Of a stretch of DNA of 28,586 nucleotides, positions 15,698 through 24,392 are shown piece after piece. The notes beneath the pieces were generated by a model. The model made no database searches. It saw only the letters and a program-made list of their open reading frames with translations, and was not told where the DNA came from. The position numbers and the translations under genes are program-made. The DNA is from UBA7239 sp035430165. Its GTDB lineage: Bacteria; Pseudomonadota; Gammaproteobacteria; Pseudomonadales; UBA7239. Each line of letters starts with the position of its first letter. Positions within the stretch are counted from its first letter, which is position 1. The stretch lies in contig DAOMGE010000037.1 of NCBI GenBank assembly GCA_035430165.1, forward strand, positions 1 through 28,586. The letters run 5' to 3'.

Positions 15698-17503
15698 TTA
15701 ACCCTGCCGTGGTGGTATGTTTTGCAGTGCACGCTGTTTGTAGCTGTCCAGCCAGTGATCATAATGACCCAGATTGAAGGCGATAATGGTCGTGAGGCGT
15801 TCCAGTGAAAACAGCTGGTCTGATTGGGTTATCAGGGCCAGTTTGTCGTAGTAAAGCGCCAGATCCGGATCAGCAATACGGTTTTTGCCGACGCTGAGTG
15901 TCTCTTCATAGCCGTCCGGAACAATGCGGACAGCGCCACCTGACGACCAGACAGCATCGGGATGCTTTGGCATCCTGGCGATAAGTGGATCCGTCAGGCC
16001 GGTGACATCAATGGCAATCCTGTCGGTGCCCATGCAGTAGCACATCATGCCGGAGAAACGCACCTTGGCGACTCCGGGTAACTCCCTGCCTTCGTTACAC
16101 CAGGGATGGTCGGGGAATGGTTTGGCTGGATCGCGCTCCGTCCAGGCGTTGAGCGATGTCCAGCGAAAGGTCCAGTAACGTTCTCTCGTGACCTCGTTCA
16201 CCATCCACCACAAGGCTTGGTCGGCTGTCTTGCCCCAATTCCGGTAGGGTGTTTGCCAGGGGCTGTCATTTTGCTGTGTGCTATAGAACAGCAGGCAGGC
16301 AAACAATGCTGTTGTCGCAACCGAGCAGCGGGTCGAGCGCCAGCTGGCGATGGCCAGTGCAAATCCCGCCAGGGCAATGAGCAGTAGAACCGGCGTGGCT
16401 GACGCAGGCTGCGGTAATCCCGCGCGCTGTAGCAGAAGTAAAAAACTGGTGAGATTGCCTGCGATCAACCAGTACACCAGTTGCCCGAGTGGTATAACCA
16501 GCAAGCAGCGCGCCATGCGCCCCGCCAGAGGCAATGTCGTGTTGTGCGCAGTCAGGCCGAGCACCGCTGCCAGGTAAATGGGTGCATAAAACCTGCCGAT
16601 CATGTAATCGCCGCCGATCCAGCAGACAAAAAGAAAATTGACCAGTATCCCCGCGCCCAGCATTTTCCGGCTGGTTTGACGGTCGCATAACAGATGCAGT
16701 GACGCGATGGCGAGAAGGATGGGCGTAAGCGGATCCATCTGCAAACTGACCGAGAGATAGATATAGCCCCTGCGCAGGCGATCAGCTTCGGAAACGCCGG
16801 GAATTGCGAGTTTGGCATAAGCGGTATTGGGAAAAGGTACGCCGTAATAAAGCAGGGAAAACAGTGTCCAGCCAGTAATGGGCAACAAAAAAATACCGAG
16901 CATGGCAACAAACGACTGGCGCGGCAGTTCTCGGTAAAAACGCCAGCCGAGATGCAGCAACATGGGCGAAAGTATGAAGAGCAGGTCATGGCGTGTCACC
17001 AGCGCCAGACCCGCACTGGCGGCTAACCAGAACCGGTCTTGCAGGTGCTGGTTGCGCAAATAGAACAGCACGAAGCTGCCGAGCAGTAAAAATACCAGCG
17101 GGTATTCCAGGCCGGAAGCAGTGAAATCAAAGAAAGATTGTGAAAGGGTCAGCAGCAACACAGCAGCAGACCAGTGCCAGATATTTTTAATCAGGCGTGC
17201 CATGAGTGTGAGCAATGCCACATGCAGTACCAGCGACAGCCCTATCAGGTTGAGATAGAGTGTTTTGCAAAAAAGCGTGGAAGCAATAACCAGCAGGAAC
17301 CAGAGTGGGCTGGTGTAGACCTGTGTGCGATCTTGTGGGTTCCAGCGAAAACCATGGCCATGCAGGAACTGGTCTACGCTGCGCAAAATAATGAAAGCGT
17401 CTTCAGCAACCCATGCATTTTTAAGAAAAAGAAGAATCGAGCACGCACCCAGCAACGCATAGATGAAAAAATGCCATAGCCTGTTGTCTTGTGGTTGCTT
17501 CAT
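15698..17503 (-). CDS. Polytopic membrane protein, putative GT-C glycosyltransferase (paralog A, AftB-like)
   Basis: Protein of 601 residues with about eleven hydrophobic segments up to roughly residue 440, then a soluble, probably periplasmic C-terminal domain. Features shared with its neighbour are an acidic pair E34-D35 in the first loop (WVAEDAFIILRS), QVYTSPLWF, SGLEYPLVFLLLGS, TRHDLLF, YGVPFPNTAYAKL and GGDYMIGRFYAPIYLA. The tail has GLTDPLIARMPKHPD and YYDKLALITQS. This pattern matches GT-C enzymes such as the arabinofuranosyltransferase AftB, which use polyprenyl-phosphate sugars. Family placement is from memory; donor and acceptor are unknown. ATG 17503 aligns with the paralog start; a GTG at 17527 would overlap that gene by 11 bases, and neither has a clear ribosome site. 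Confidence 0.7.
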   Translation of the reverse strand: MKQPQDNRLWHFFIYALLGACSILLFLKNAWVAEDAFIILRSVDQFLHGHGFRWNPQDRTQVYTSPLWFLLVIASTLFCKTLYLNLIGLSLVLHVALLTLMARLIKNIWHWSAAVLLLTLSQSFFDFTASGLEYPLVFLLLGSFVLFYLRNQHLQDRFWLAASAGLALVTRHDLLFILSPMLLHLGWRFYRELPRQSFVAMLGIFLLPITGWTLFSLLYYGVPFPNTAYAKLAIPGVSEADRLRRGYIYLSVSLQMDPLTPILLAIASLHLLCDRQTSRKMLGAGILVNFLFVCWIGGDYMIGRFYAPIYLAAVLGLTAHNTTLPLAGRMARCLLVIPLGQLVYWLIAGNLTSFLLLLQRAGLPQPASATPVLLLIALAGFALAIASWRSTRCSVATTALFACLLFYSTQQNDSPWQTPYRNWGKTADQALWWMVNEVTRERYWTFRWTSLNAWTERDPAKPFPDHPWCNEGRELPGVAKVRFSGMMCYCMGTDRIAIDVTGLTDPLIARMPKHPDAVWSSGGAVRIVPDGYEETLSVGKNRIADPDLALYYDKLALITQSDQLFSLERLTTIIAFNLGHYDHWLDSYKQRALQNIPPRQG

Positions 17504-17516
17504 TGGCGGTCTGTTA

Positions 17517-19391
17517 TCACACGCCACCGGGCGGTGGAGGCGGATTTTTCAGGATGCGCGTGACATAGGCTTGCAGCCAATGGTCATAAGCCCCCAGATT
17601 GAAAGCGATGATGGTCTTGATGCGTTCAACGGTAAAAAGTTTTTCCGACTGGGTAAGTATTGCCAGCTTGTCGTAGTAATGCGCCAGATCCGGATCCTCC
17701 AGCAGATTTTTGTGCTCCCGCAGGGATTTTTCGTAACCGGCAGGGATGATGCGGATGGCGCCGCCCGTAACCCATACGGTGTCTGGATGTTTCGGCATGC
17801 GCGACATCAGTGGATCGACCAGTCCGTTGAAATCAAAACCGATGTGATCCAGTGGCATGCAATAGCCCTGCATACCAACGCCCCACATGATCGATACCGG
17901 TGCGGATTGCTCACCGGCATGGCACCAGTCGTGATCAGGAAAAATGATGTCAGGATTACGATGAAACCACGCGTATAGCGAGGTCCAGCGATAAATCCAG
18001 TAACGCTCCCGGGAAACGGTATCGATGGCGACATAAATATCGTAATCCATGTTTTTGCCCCAGTCGGCATAACCTGTTCGCCAGGGGCTGTCGTGCAATT
18101 GTGTCGTCAGTAACAACAGGTACAACGTCACCGTCAGGAAAATTGTGCGCACAGCCTTGAAAAAAGTAGCGGGAATACTGAAAACAATGGAGGCAATAAT
18201 GATCAGCATGGTGGCGTTGTCGCCGCGATCATCATCGTTGGGCACTTGCAGGAAATCGATAATTTGTACGGTGGTTTCCAGGTGCACCATGCCATACACA
18301 CACAAGAGGCGCGCCAGCAAGCCGGCCATCAGCATGGGTGCAATGGGTGTGAGGACAGGATGTTGCCAGTTACTCGCTTGTTGTCCGAGTGGTTTGGCGA
18401 GAAATGTCGGCAGATAAAAGCGGTACTGGTCATTGCTAACCAGCCCGAGAATTGATGCCAGGTAGATGGGTGAATAAAAACGTCCCATCATGTAATCCGC
18501 ACCGATAAACGTGACGTACGCCAGCGCCACTGCGATGCTGACACCAAGAACGCGGTAGTGGATATTTCTGGAGAAGAGTCCTTGTATCAAGGCAAACGCC
18601 ATACAGGCTGGCGTTATCGGGTCAATTTTCAGGCTGACCCATGCATAAATCCAGCCGCGAAAAAAACGGTCCGATTCCGGCAGGCCCTGTATTGAAAGCT
18701 TGGCATAGGCGGTATTCGGAAAAGGGACGCCGTAATAAATCAGTGAGAACAGCGTCCAGCAGGCGAGGGGCGCAACAAAAATCGCAAATGTCGCAAATAA
18801 CGATCTGGGCGAATGGTTTTTATAAAGATTCCAGGCCAGGTGAGCCAGCATGGGCGACATGATAAACAGCAGGTCGTGACGTGTGATCAGTGCCAGTCCT
18901 GCGCACGTCGCCAGCCAGAAACGATCCTGCGTGTGCTGGCCACGCAAATACAGCAGTACAAAACTCCCGAGCAGTAAAAAAACCAACGGGTATTCCAGGC
19001 CGGATGATGTGAAGTCAAAAAAACCTTGCGACAAGGTAAGTAGCAATACCGCGGCAGACCAGCGCCAGATATTTTTAAGTAACACGCCCATTGCCGTGAG
19101 CAATGCCATATGCAGTGCCAGTGAAAGTCCGATCAGGTTCAGGTAAAGCGTTTTACAAAACGTGGTGGCGACAATTACCAGCAGGAACCACAGCGGGCTG
19201 GTGTAAACCTGTGTGCGATCGTGCGGGTTCCAGCGAAATCCGTTGCCATGCAGGAACTGGTTGACGCTGCGTAACAGAATAAAAGAATCTTCAGCAAGCC
19301 AGGCGTTTTTCAGGAACAACGCAACGGAAAATGCACCAAGCAATGCATAGAGCGTGATGCGTAAGGTTTTGCTGTCGAGAATTTTTTTCAT
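17517..19391 (-). CDS. Polytopic membrane protein, putative GT-C glycosyltransferase (paralog B, AftB-like)
   Basis: Protein of 624 residues, a tandem paralog of the next gene; the first ~330 residues are mostly identical to it by eye. It has about eleven or twelve membrane segments and the same motifs: E34-D35 in WLAEDSFILLRS, QVYTSPLWF, TRHDLLF, YGVPFPNTAYAKL and GADYMMGRFYSPIYLA. The middle (about 345-440) is longer and differs strongly from paralog A, including a charged loop PNDDDRGDN. The C-terminal soluble domain keeps GLVDPLMSRMPKHPD and YYDKLAILTQS, and ends in a proline/glycine run. It is first of the pair, its stop 13 bases before the chosen start of paralog A, so the two are probably translationally linked. 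Likely acts on a lipid-linked sugar at the outer face of the inner membrane; specificity unknown. Confidence 0.7.
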   Translation of the reverse strand: MKKILDSKTLRITLYALLGAFSVALFLKNAWLAEDSFILLRSVNQFLHGNGFRWNPHDRTQVYTSPLWFLLVIVATTFCKTLYLNLIGLSLALHMALLTAMGVLLKNIWRWSAAVLLLTLSQGFFDFTSSGLEYPLVFLLLGSFVLLYLRGQHTQDRFWLATCAGLALITRHDLLFIMSPMLAHLAWNLYKNHSPRSLFATFAIFVAPLACWTLFSLIYYGVPFPNTAYAKLSIQGLPESDRFFRGWIYAWVSLKIDPITPACMAFALIQGLFSRNIHYRVLGVSIAVALAYVTFIGADYMMGRFYSPIYLASILGLVSNDQYRFYLPTFLAKPLGQQASNWQHPVLTPIAPMLMAGLLARLLCVYGMVHLETTVQIIDFLQVPNDDDRGDNATMLIIIASIVFSIPATFFKAVRTIFLTVTLYLLLLTTQLHDSPWRTGYADWGKNMDYDIYVAIDTVSRERYWIYRWTSLYAWFHRNPDIIFPDHDWCHAGEQSAPVSIMWGVGMQGYCMPLDHIGFDFNGLVDPLMSRMPKHPDTVWVTGGAIRIIPAGYEKSLREHKNLLEDPDLAHYYDKLAILTQSEKLFTVERIKTIIAFNLGAYDHWLQAYVTRILKNPPPPPGGV

Positions 19392-19474
19392 GCGTATCTT
19401 GTTGTTGTGCCGGGGGATGCAGAAGGCCGCCCGACTGTTACACTGTAAACCCAGCGTGTATTAAAGCATCTTAC

Positions 19475-20422
19475 ATGAACCAGCGCATCCAGCAGCACGT
19501 GATCGTGCAACCAGCACAGGCAGGATACAGGCTCGATCAGGCAGCAGCAGAATTGTTTGCGGATTTCTCGCGCGCGCAGTTGCAACAGTGGATCAGGGAC
19601 GGCCTGCTGAAACGGGGTGGTGCCGTGGCGCGTCCGCGCGACAAGGTCAATGCAGGTGACATATTGCAGCTGGATGCCGAGCTTGCCACGCATGATCACT
19701 GGCTGGCACAGGACATGGCGCTCGATATCGTATACGAGGATGCGACGCTGCTGGTGATCGACAAACCGGCCGGCCTGGTGGTGCATCCGGGAGCGGGATC
19801 ACCGGATGGCACACTGCTGAACGCATTGCTGCACCACGATGCGCAATTGGCGGCGATTCCCCGTGCCGGCATTGTGCATCGCCTCGACAAGGACACGACC
19901 GGCCTGCTGGTGGTTGCCCGTACCTTGCAGGCGCACGCAGAACTGATTCGCCAGTTGCAGGCACGCACGGTCAAGCGTGAGTATGAAGCGGTGGTGTGCG
20001 GTGTGCTGACAGGCGGTGGCAAAGTGGATGCGCCGATTGGCCGACACCCGCGTGACCGTATCAGGATGGCGGTGGTGAGCAGCGGCAAACCGGCAGTGAC
20101 ACATTTCCGTGTCATCGAGCGTTTTGAAACCTACACCCATGTGCGTGTGCAGCTGGAAACCGGGCGCACACACCAGATCCGTGTGCACATGGCGCATATC
20201 GGTCATCCCCTGCTGGGCGATTCAATTTACGGTGCGCGCGTGCGCTTGCCGAAACATGCCGATGAGGTGCTGACGCTGGCCTTGCGTGAATTTCCGCGCC
20301 AGGCTTTGCATGCGGCACAGTTGGGATTGCTGCATCCGGCAAGCGGTGAATACATGCAGTGGCAAGCGCCCTTGCCGCAGGATATGCAGGATTTGTTGCT
20401 GGCCCTGAACAATCACGGCTGA
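19475..20422 (+). CDS. rluD: 23S rRNA pseudouridine(1911/1915/1917) synthase RluD
   Basis: Makes three pseudouridines in helix 69 of 23S rRNA, important for ribosome assembly and termination. It has 315 residues. An S4-type RNA-binding domain covers about 17-75, and the RluA-type catalytic domain follows with D138 in HRLDKDTTG as the catalytic aspartate. Further family motifs are VIDKPAGLVVHPG and LETGRTHQIRVHMAHIGHPLLGD. RluD rather than RluA or RluC is inferred from the S4 domain, length and the bamD/pgeF neighbourhood. The ribosome site before the ATG is weak. In related genomes pgeF follows directly; here an opposed methyltransferase gene intervenes. Confidence 0.93.
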   Translation: MNQRIQQHVIVQPAQAGYRLDQAAAELFADFSRAQLQQWIRDGLLKRGGAVARPRDKVNAGDILQLDAELATHDHWLAQDMALDIVYEDATLLVIDKPAGLVVHPGAGSPDGTLLNALLHHDAQLAAIPRAGIVHRLDKDTTGLLVVARTLQAHAELIRQLQARTVKREYEAVVCGVLTGGGKVDAPIGRHPRDRIRMAVVSSGKPAVTHFRVIERFETYTHVRVQLETGRTHQIRVHMAHIGHPLLGDSIYGARVRLPKHADEVLTLALREFPRQALHAAQLGLLHPASGEYMQWQAPLPQDMQDLLLALNNHG

Positions 20423-20443
20423 TGCGTAACGGGCGCGGCGAAA

Positions 20444-21412
20444 TTATTTGAAGCCGATGACACAGCGACGTACATGATCGCGGTAAAAACCTGAAACCCT
20501 GCCGGTGTCTGCCACCAGTTCAATCACAAACCTGAAGCCGACATGGTGCATGATATCAATCAGCGCACGATAGGTCGGTTGCAGTTCGGCGGTAAATTTT
20601 CCTTCACCGAAATGCTCGTTGTCCTTGCCGTAGGAAGCGATAAAGGCAGAAACCGGTTCCCGATGGCAGACAGTATCGACCACGGAAAAATCGGTACAGA
20701 GATCGTAGGTTTTCTGCATCAGCGCAAACGGATCGATCACGTGGTAGAGCAAGCCGAGGTTGTAGACCACGCTGTACTGTTTGTCGTCGGGTAAATCCAT
20801 CACGTCGCCGATACTGAAATCGACATTGTCCATGCGATAGAAATGTTTCAGGAAATTGGCGCGTTCGATGTTGTCGTGACGAAAATCAATGCCGTGTACG
20901 GACCTTGCGCCCCGGGAAGCAATGTCGAGCGAAAAAAAGCCGCAATTACAGCCCATGTCCAGAAAAGTGGCGTCATGGATGTTGTCGCCGAGTAGGCGTT
21001 GCACACTGGATGTGATCAGGTGTGATCGGCAGAGTGTGCGATTGCGTGCAAACAGCGGTGACTTGTTTTTTGAATGGAGTGCATTGGGTGATTCGGTGGT
21101 CATATCCCAGAAGCGGAAATAGAAACCCCACGGTTGCAGTCGATCAAGGGTTGCCCTGGCTTCATCGCGCGTGATGTGATCCGGCTCCGCACCCCGTGCG
21201 ATAAAATCCGGTTCGTCAGGCGGGCAGTGACAGAGAATGCGCGGCAACAGGAATTCGACAGGATGCAGGCCGTGGCTCGCGGCATGGGATTTCCACTGGT
21301 TTCGGCGTGTCGTGTAGTCAGTCCTGTTTTTTCCTGTCTTGTCGTTGTTGCCCCATATCACGGGCGTATCATCAACATGCGAGAATTTTTTTTTCAGTGT
21401 TTCCCAATTCAC
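20444..21412 (-). CDS. Class I SAM-dependent methyltransferase (CmoB/DUF1698-like), substrate unknown
   Basis: Protein of 322 residues, soluble. SAM-binding motif I is FLDMGCNCGFFSLDIASRGA, followed by an acidic residue in VHGIDFRHDN (motif II) and VVYNLGLLYHVIDPFALM, a pattern shared with CmoB and other DUF1698-type enzymes. The preceding LQPWGFYFRFWDM is also common in such methyltransferases. It lacks the rest of a CmoB signature, so tRNA wobble modification is not claimed; sugar, lipid or small-molecule O-methylation is possible. The longer open frame would overlap pgeF. The GTG at 21412 is chosen because AGGAG lies six bases upstream. It is wedged, opposite in strand, between rluD and pgeF. 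Confidence 0.75.
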   Translation of the reverse strand: MNWETLKKKFSHVDDTPVIWGNNDKTGKNRTDYTTRRNQWKSHAASHGLHPVEFLLPRILCHCPPDEPDFIARGAEPDHITRDEARATLDRLQPWGFYFRFWDMTTESPNALHSKNKSPLFARNRTLCRSHLITSSVQRLLGDNIHDATFLDMGCNCGFFSLDIASRGARSVHGIDFRHDNIERANFLKHFYRMDNVDFSIGDVMDLPDDKQYSVVYNLGLLYHVIDPFALMQKTYDLCTDFSVVDTVCHREPVSAFIASYGKDNEHFGEGKFTAELQPTYRALIDIMHHVGFRFVIELVADTGRVSGFYRDHVRRCVIGFK

Positions 21413-21418
21413 CCGATT

Positions 21419-21423
21419 CTCCT
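21419..21423 (-). promoter_or_regulatory. Ribosome binding site fixing the methyltransferase start
   Basis: AGGAG on the minus strand, six bases before a GTG codon (21412). The in-frame ATG codons further upstream (21490 and beyond) lack such a site and run towards pgeF on the other strand. Confidence 0.75.
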
Positions 21424-21508
21424 GTGAAAGCCGGTTGTGCCTGTCGGATAAAGCGCATGCATTTGGCGATATACTTGAAACGTTGATCATACAGCAAAGG
21501 GCATATCC

Positions 21509-22288
21509 GTGAGTCACCAGGGCCTCCCGCATCCCGTATTTATCAATCCGGACTGGCCGGCACCCGCCAATATTCGTGCGGCGACCAGTACACGTCTCGG
21601 CGGTGTTTCACATCTGGAATATGCGAGTTTCAATCTGGGTGGCCATGTCGGTGACAGCGCCAGTGCTGTTGCGACCAATCGCGAGATTTTGCAGGAAGTT
21701 TTGTCCTTGCCGGAACAGCCACTGTGGTTGACACAGGTACACGGTGTTCGCGTCATGCGGCGTGATGGCCGTGCCGAAACGACATTTCCCCGTGAATTCG
21801 ACGCGTGTTACAGCAACCAGCCGGATACGGTCTGTGCGGTACTGACCGCAGATTGTTTGCCGGTACTGTTTTGCAGTCGGGATGGCAGCGAAGTGGCAGC
21901 AGCGCATGCAGGCTGGCGCGGGCTGGTTGACGGTGTGCTGCCGGCAACGCTGCGTGAATTTGCCGGTGATCGCAGCGGGATAATGGCCTGGCTCGGCCCT
22001 GCCATCGGCCCGCACAGTTTTGAAGTCGGGAGTGATGTGCGTGATCGGTTTGTTTCGCAGTGGCAGGCGTACGGGAGCCAGCAGGTTGCCGACTGTTTTG
22101 CGGCTGCTGGCGAACAGCACTGGTTGTGCGATCTGTACGCATTGGCGCGCTTGCAGTTGAACGCAGAAGGCATCGGTATGATCTACGGAGGTGGCGAGGA
22201 CACCTGCGCAGACTGGCAGCGTTTTTATTCATTCCGCCGTGACGGCGACACCGGACGAATGGTATCGCTTGTGTGGCGAACGGCCTGA
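21509..22288 (+). CDS. pgeF: Peptidoglycan editing factor PgeF (YfiH, multicopper-oxidase-like)
   Basis: Protein of 259 residues of the YfiH/DUF152 family. PgeF keeps wrong amino acids, such as serine, out of position one of the peptidoglycan stem; family members are also reported to act on purine nucleosides. The zinc site is complete: H78 (TQVHG), C116 (TADCLPVLF) and H133 (AAHAGWRG). Also seen are ATSTRLGGVS, FNLGGHVGD and AWLGPAIGP. The start is a GTG with AAAGGG seven bases before it. It diverges from the methyltransferase across 96 bases in which I could not resolve clear promoters. The histidine-kinase frame begins just after or overlapping its end. Confidence 0.95.
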   Translation: MSHQGLPHPVFINPDWPAPANIRAATSTRLGGVSHLEYASFNLGGHVGDSASAVATNREILQEVLSLPEQPLWLTQVHGVRVMRRDGRAETTFPREFDACYSNQPDTVCAVLTADCLPVLFCSRDGSEVAAAHAGWRGLVDGVLPATLREFAGDRSGIMAWLGPAIGPHSFEVGSDVRDRFVSQWQAYGSQQVADCFAAAGEQHWLCDLYALARLQLNAEGIGMIYGGGEDTCADWQRFYSFRRDGDTGRMVSLVWRTA

Positions 22289-22359
22289 TACCGGTTTTAC
22301 AGGGAATGGTTGCAAGCACATACTTGCAAGAGGATGTTTCCGTGCAGACAGGGATTCTT

Positions 22360-24303
22360 ATGGGCGGTTTGTTTTGCAGGATCAGTCTACGTTGCAGGAC
22401 GATGCTGTGTTGTCTGGTATTGCTTTCGGTGTGGCGTCCGGCTATGTCCGGCGAGCTGGTGCTGGGGGACGACAGCCCGGTCACGAATTTGCAGTTGATA
22501 CCGTATATTGACCGTTATGCTGGCAGTACACCGTTGCGGCACATGCAGGATGCACGACAAATTGTCACGGGCTATGTGCCGTTGGGGACCGCGTCTTCCA
22601 TTCGACAAAAAGAGACCAACTGGTTCCGCTTTGCTATTCGCAACAAGGGTTCCCGTGCCCGTTCGCTGGTACTGGATTTTGACCAGGCTCTCTATAGCCG
22701 GCTGGAATGGGATGCACGCAGCGCGACAACAGCCCGCTACATCCTGACCGGGCAGGATTATCCCTACGCGACGCGCGACATCAATTACAGCTTTTTTGCA
22801 TTTCACCTGGATATTCCGCCGGGTGAGACACTGGTCGTCAATTTTGCGATCTATACACCGTATGCCGCATTGCTTGCACCACAACTGACAGAAGGTGATG
22901 CGTTTATCAGCAAAGTGATGCGCGCCAGTCGCATTGCCGGTTCGGTGATCGGCATGCTGTTTTCAATGTGCCTGTTCCTGTCCGTTTATGTGTTGCGAAT
23001 GCGCAAGTTCGGGCTTGCACACACGATGCTGGCTTTTTCGGTAACGTGTTTCTTTTCGGTGTTGTATATCAACGGTGCAGTGCAGCGGTTCATTCCTGAC
23101 CAGTGGTTATTACTGCGCGATATGGCCTATCTGCTTATTCACGGCTTGCAGGGTATTTTTTTCTTGGCACTGGTCAGGCGCTTTTACCATGCGCGCGGTA
23201 ATTATCCGCTTTTTGACAAGTTGTTCCTGTTACTGATGGTGTCTGATGCCTTGATGCTGGTCTTGATGCTGGTTATGCCGCCACATGATCTGATCGGGAT
23301 GGTGCTGACTGTCAATGGACTGGCCATGCTTGCCTCCTTGCTGCTGGGTGTTATTTCCCTGCTGCAAAAAAAATCCGGCACGTATTTGTTCAGTGCCGGC
23401 CTGATTATCTTCAATGTTGTGGCACTGTTTTCTGCGGCTGCCTCGTTCGGCCTGGTGCCAGTCACGCTATTCACACGTTACGGTTATGAACTGGGCCTGA
23501 CCATACAGGTCGATTTCCTGGCACTGGCGGTCGCGTCAACGATTTTTTCTGCCGGACGCGAAAAGCTGGCGATGGAAACACAGGTGATCAAACTCAATGC
23601 CGATATACAGGCGCGCAGTGAATTTGTTGATCGTGTGACACACGATATCAAGTCACCGCTGACTGCAGTGATGGGCGCCGAACAGTTATTACGCAATGCA
23701 GGCAGCCCTGCAGATCGTGAACGTTATCTCGACATCATTCGCTCGGCCTGCGGCAATGTGGTGAATATTGTCGATGACATCCTGAACCATTCCCGTATCG
23801 GGCAAGGTGAACTGGTATTGCGCAATGATGCGTTTGACTTGCAGGTGCTGCTGGATGAAATTGAATCAGCTTTCCGTGCCAGTCATACCAGCAAGCCGAT
23901 CATGTTTACCTTGTCACTGGACGACAGGTTGCCGTCGATTCTGATAGGGGACAGGTTGCGTGTTTTTCAGGTGCTGACGAACTTGCTGAACAATGCGTTC
24001 AAATTTACTGACGAAGGTCGAGTGGATTTGCGTGTCGAACTTGCTGACAAACAGGCGGACAACGTACAACTCCGGTTTATTGTGCAGGACACGGGCATAG
24101 GCATGTCAGCAGCATTTATCAATCAGGCCTTCAATTCCTATTCGCGGGAAGAGGCGCGCAGTGATTATCGTCCGGGTTTCGGGCTGGGCCTGGCCATCTG
24201 CAAGCAACTGGTTGACAGGATGGGTGGCGTCATCGACGTGCAAAGTACAACCGGTATTGGCAGTCGCTTCGAGGTGTTGCTGCCGTTTGCGCTTCCCCAC
24301 TGA
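22360..24303 (+). CDS. Sensor histidine kinase with 7TM-DISM sensory module
   Basis: Hybrid-less membrane kinase of 647 residues. A signal peptide (about 1-31, ending AMSG) leads to a periplasmic beta-rich domain of the 7TMR-DISMED2 type (to about 190), then about seven membrane helices (about 200-395) and a short coiled linker. The HisKA H-box is VTHDIKSPL with H428 as phospho-acceptor. The HATPase domain has the N box NLLNNAFKF, DTGIGM and GFGLGLAICKQL. There is no receiver domain and no response regulator beside it, so its partner is elsewhere. Such DISM sensors may read carbohydrates or other small molecules, but no ligand is inferred. Start choice: ATG 22360 with AGGGA five bases upstream; GTG 22342 with AGGA is almost as good, and the GTG at 22273 inside pgeF is unlikely. 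Confidence 0.88.
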   Translation: MGGLFCRISLRCRTMLCCLVLLSVWRPAMSGELVLGDDSPVTNLQLIPYIDRYAGSTPLRHMQDARQIVTGYVPLGTASSIRQKETNWFRFAIRNKGSRARSLVLDFDQALYSRLEWDARSATTARYILTGQDYPYATRDINYSFFAFHLDIPPGETLVVNFAIYTPYAALLAPQLTEGDAFISKVMRASRIAGSVIGMLFSMCLFLSVYVLRMRKFGLAHTMLAFSVTCFFSVLYINGAVQRFIPDQWLLLRDMAYLLIHGLQGIFFLALVRRFYHARGNYPLFDKLFLLLMVSDALMLVLMLVMPPHDLIGMVLTVNGLAMLASLLLGVISLLQKKSGTYLFSAGLIIFNVVALFSAAASFGLVPVTLFTRYGYELGLTIQVDFLALAVASTIFSAGREKLAMETQVIKLNADIQARSEFVDRVTHDIKSPLTAVMGAEQLLRNAGSPADRERYLDIIRSACGNVVNIVDDILNHSRIGQGELVLRNDAFDLQVLLDEIESAFRASHTSKPIMFTLSLDDRLPSILIGDRLRVFQVLTNLLNNAFKFTDEGRVDLRVELADKQADNVQLRFIVQDTGIGMSAAFINQAFNSYSREEARSDYRPGFGLGLAICKQLVDRMGGVIDVQSTTGIGSRFEVLLPFALPH

Positions 24304-24327
24304 TTCCGTTTGTCTTGATCCAGCTCC

Positions 24328-24354
24328 CTTGAACTGGCGATCGCCCGTCCCCAT
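24328..24354 (+). promoter_or_regulatory. Sigma-32 (RpoH) type heat-shock promoter of clpB
   Basis: CTTGAAC at 24328-24334, a 14-base spacer, and CCCCAT at 24349-24354 match the RpoH consensus CTTGAAA / CCCCATNT with suitable spacing. It lies 39 bases before the clpB ATG. clpB is a classic RpoH target, which supports the call. Confidence 0.85.
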
Positions 24355-24392
24355 CATCTCCGCAATGTAATCGTTTTCCCGAGGTTTTTCCC

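Noticed and set aside
20444..21412. Calling the methyltransferase CmoB
   Set aside because: Length and the LLYH motif resemble CmoB, but the N-terminal half does not match the CmoB pattern I know, and there is no cmoA neighbour.
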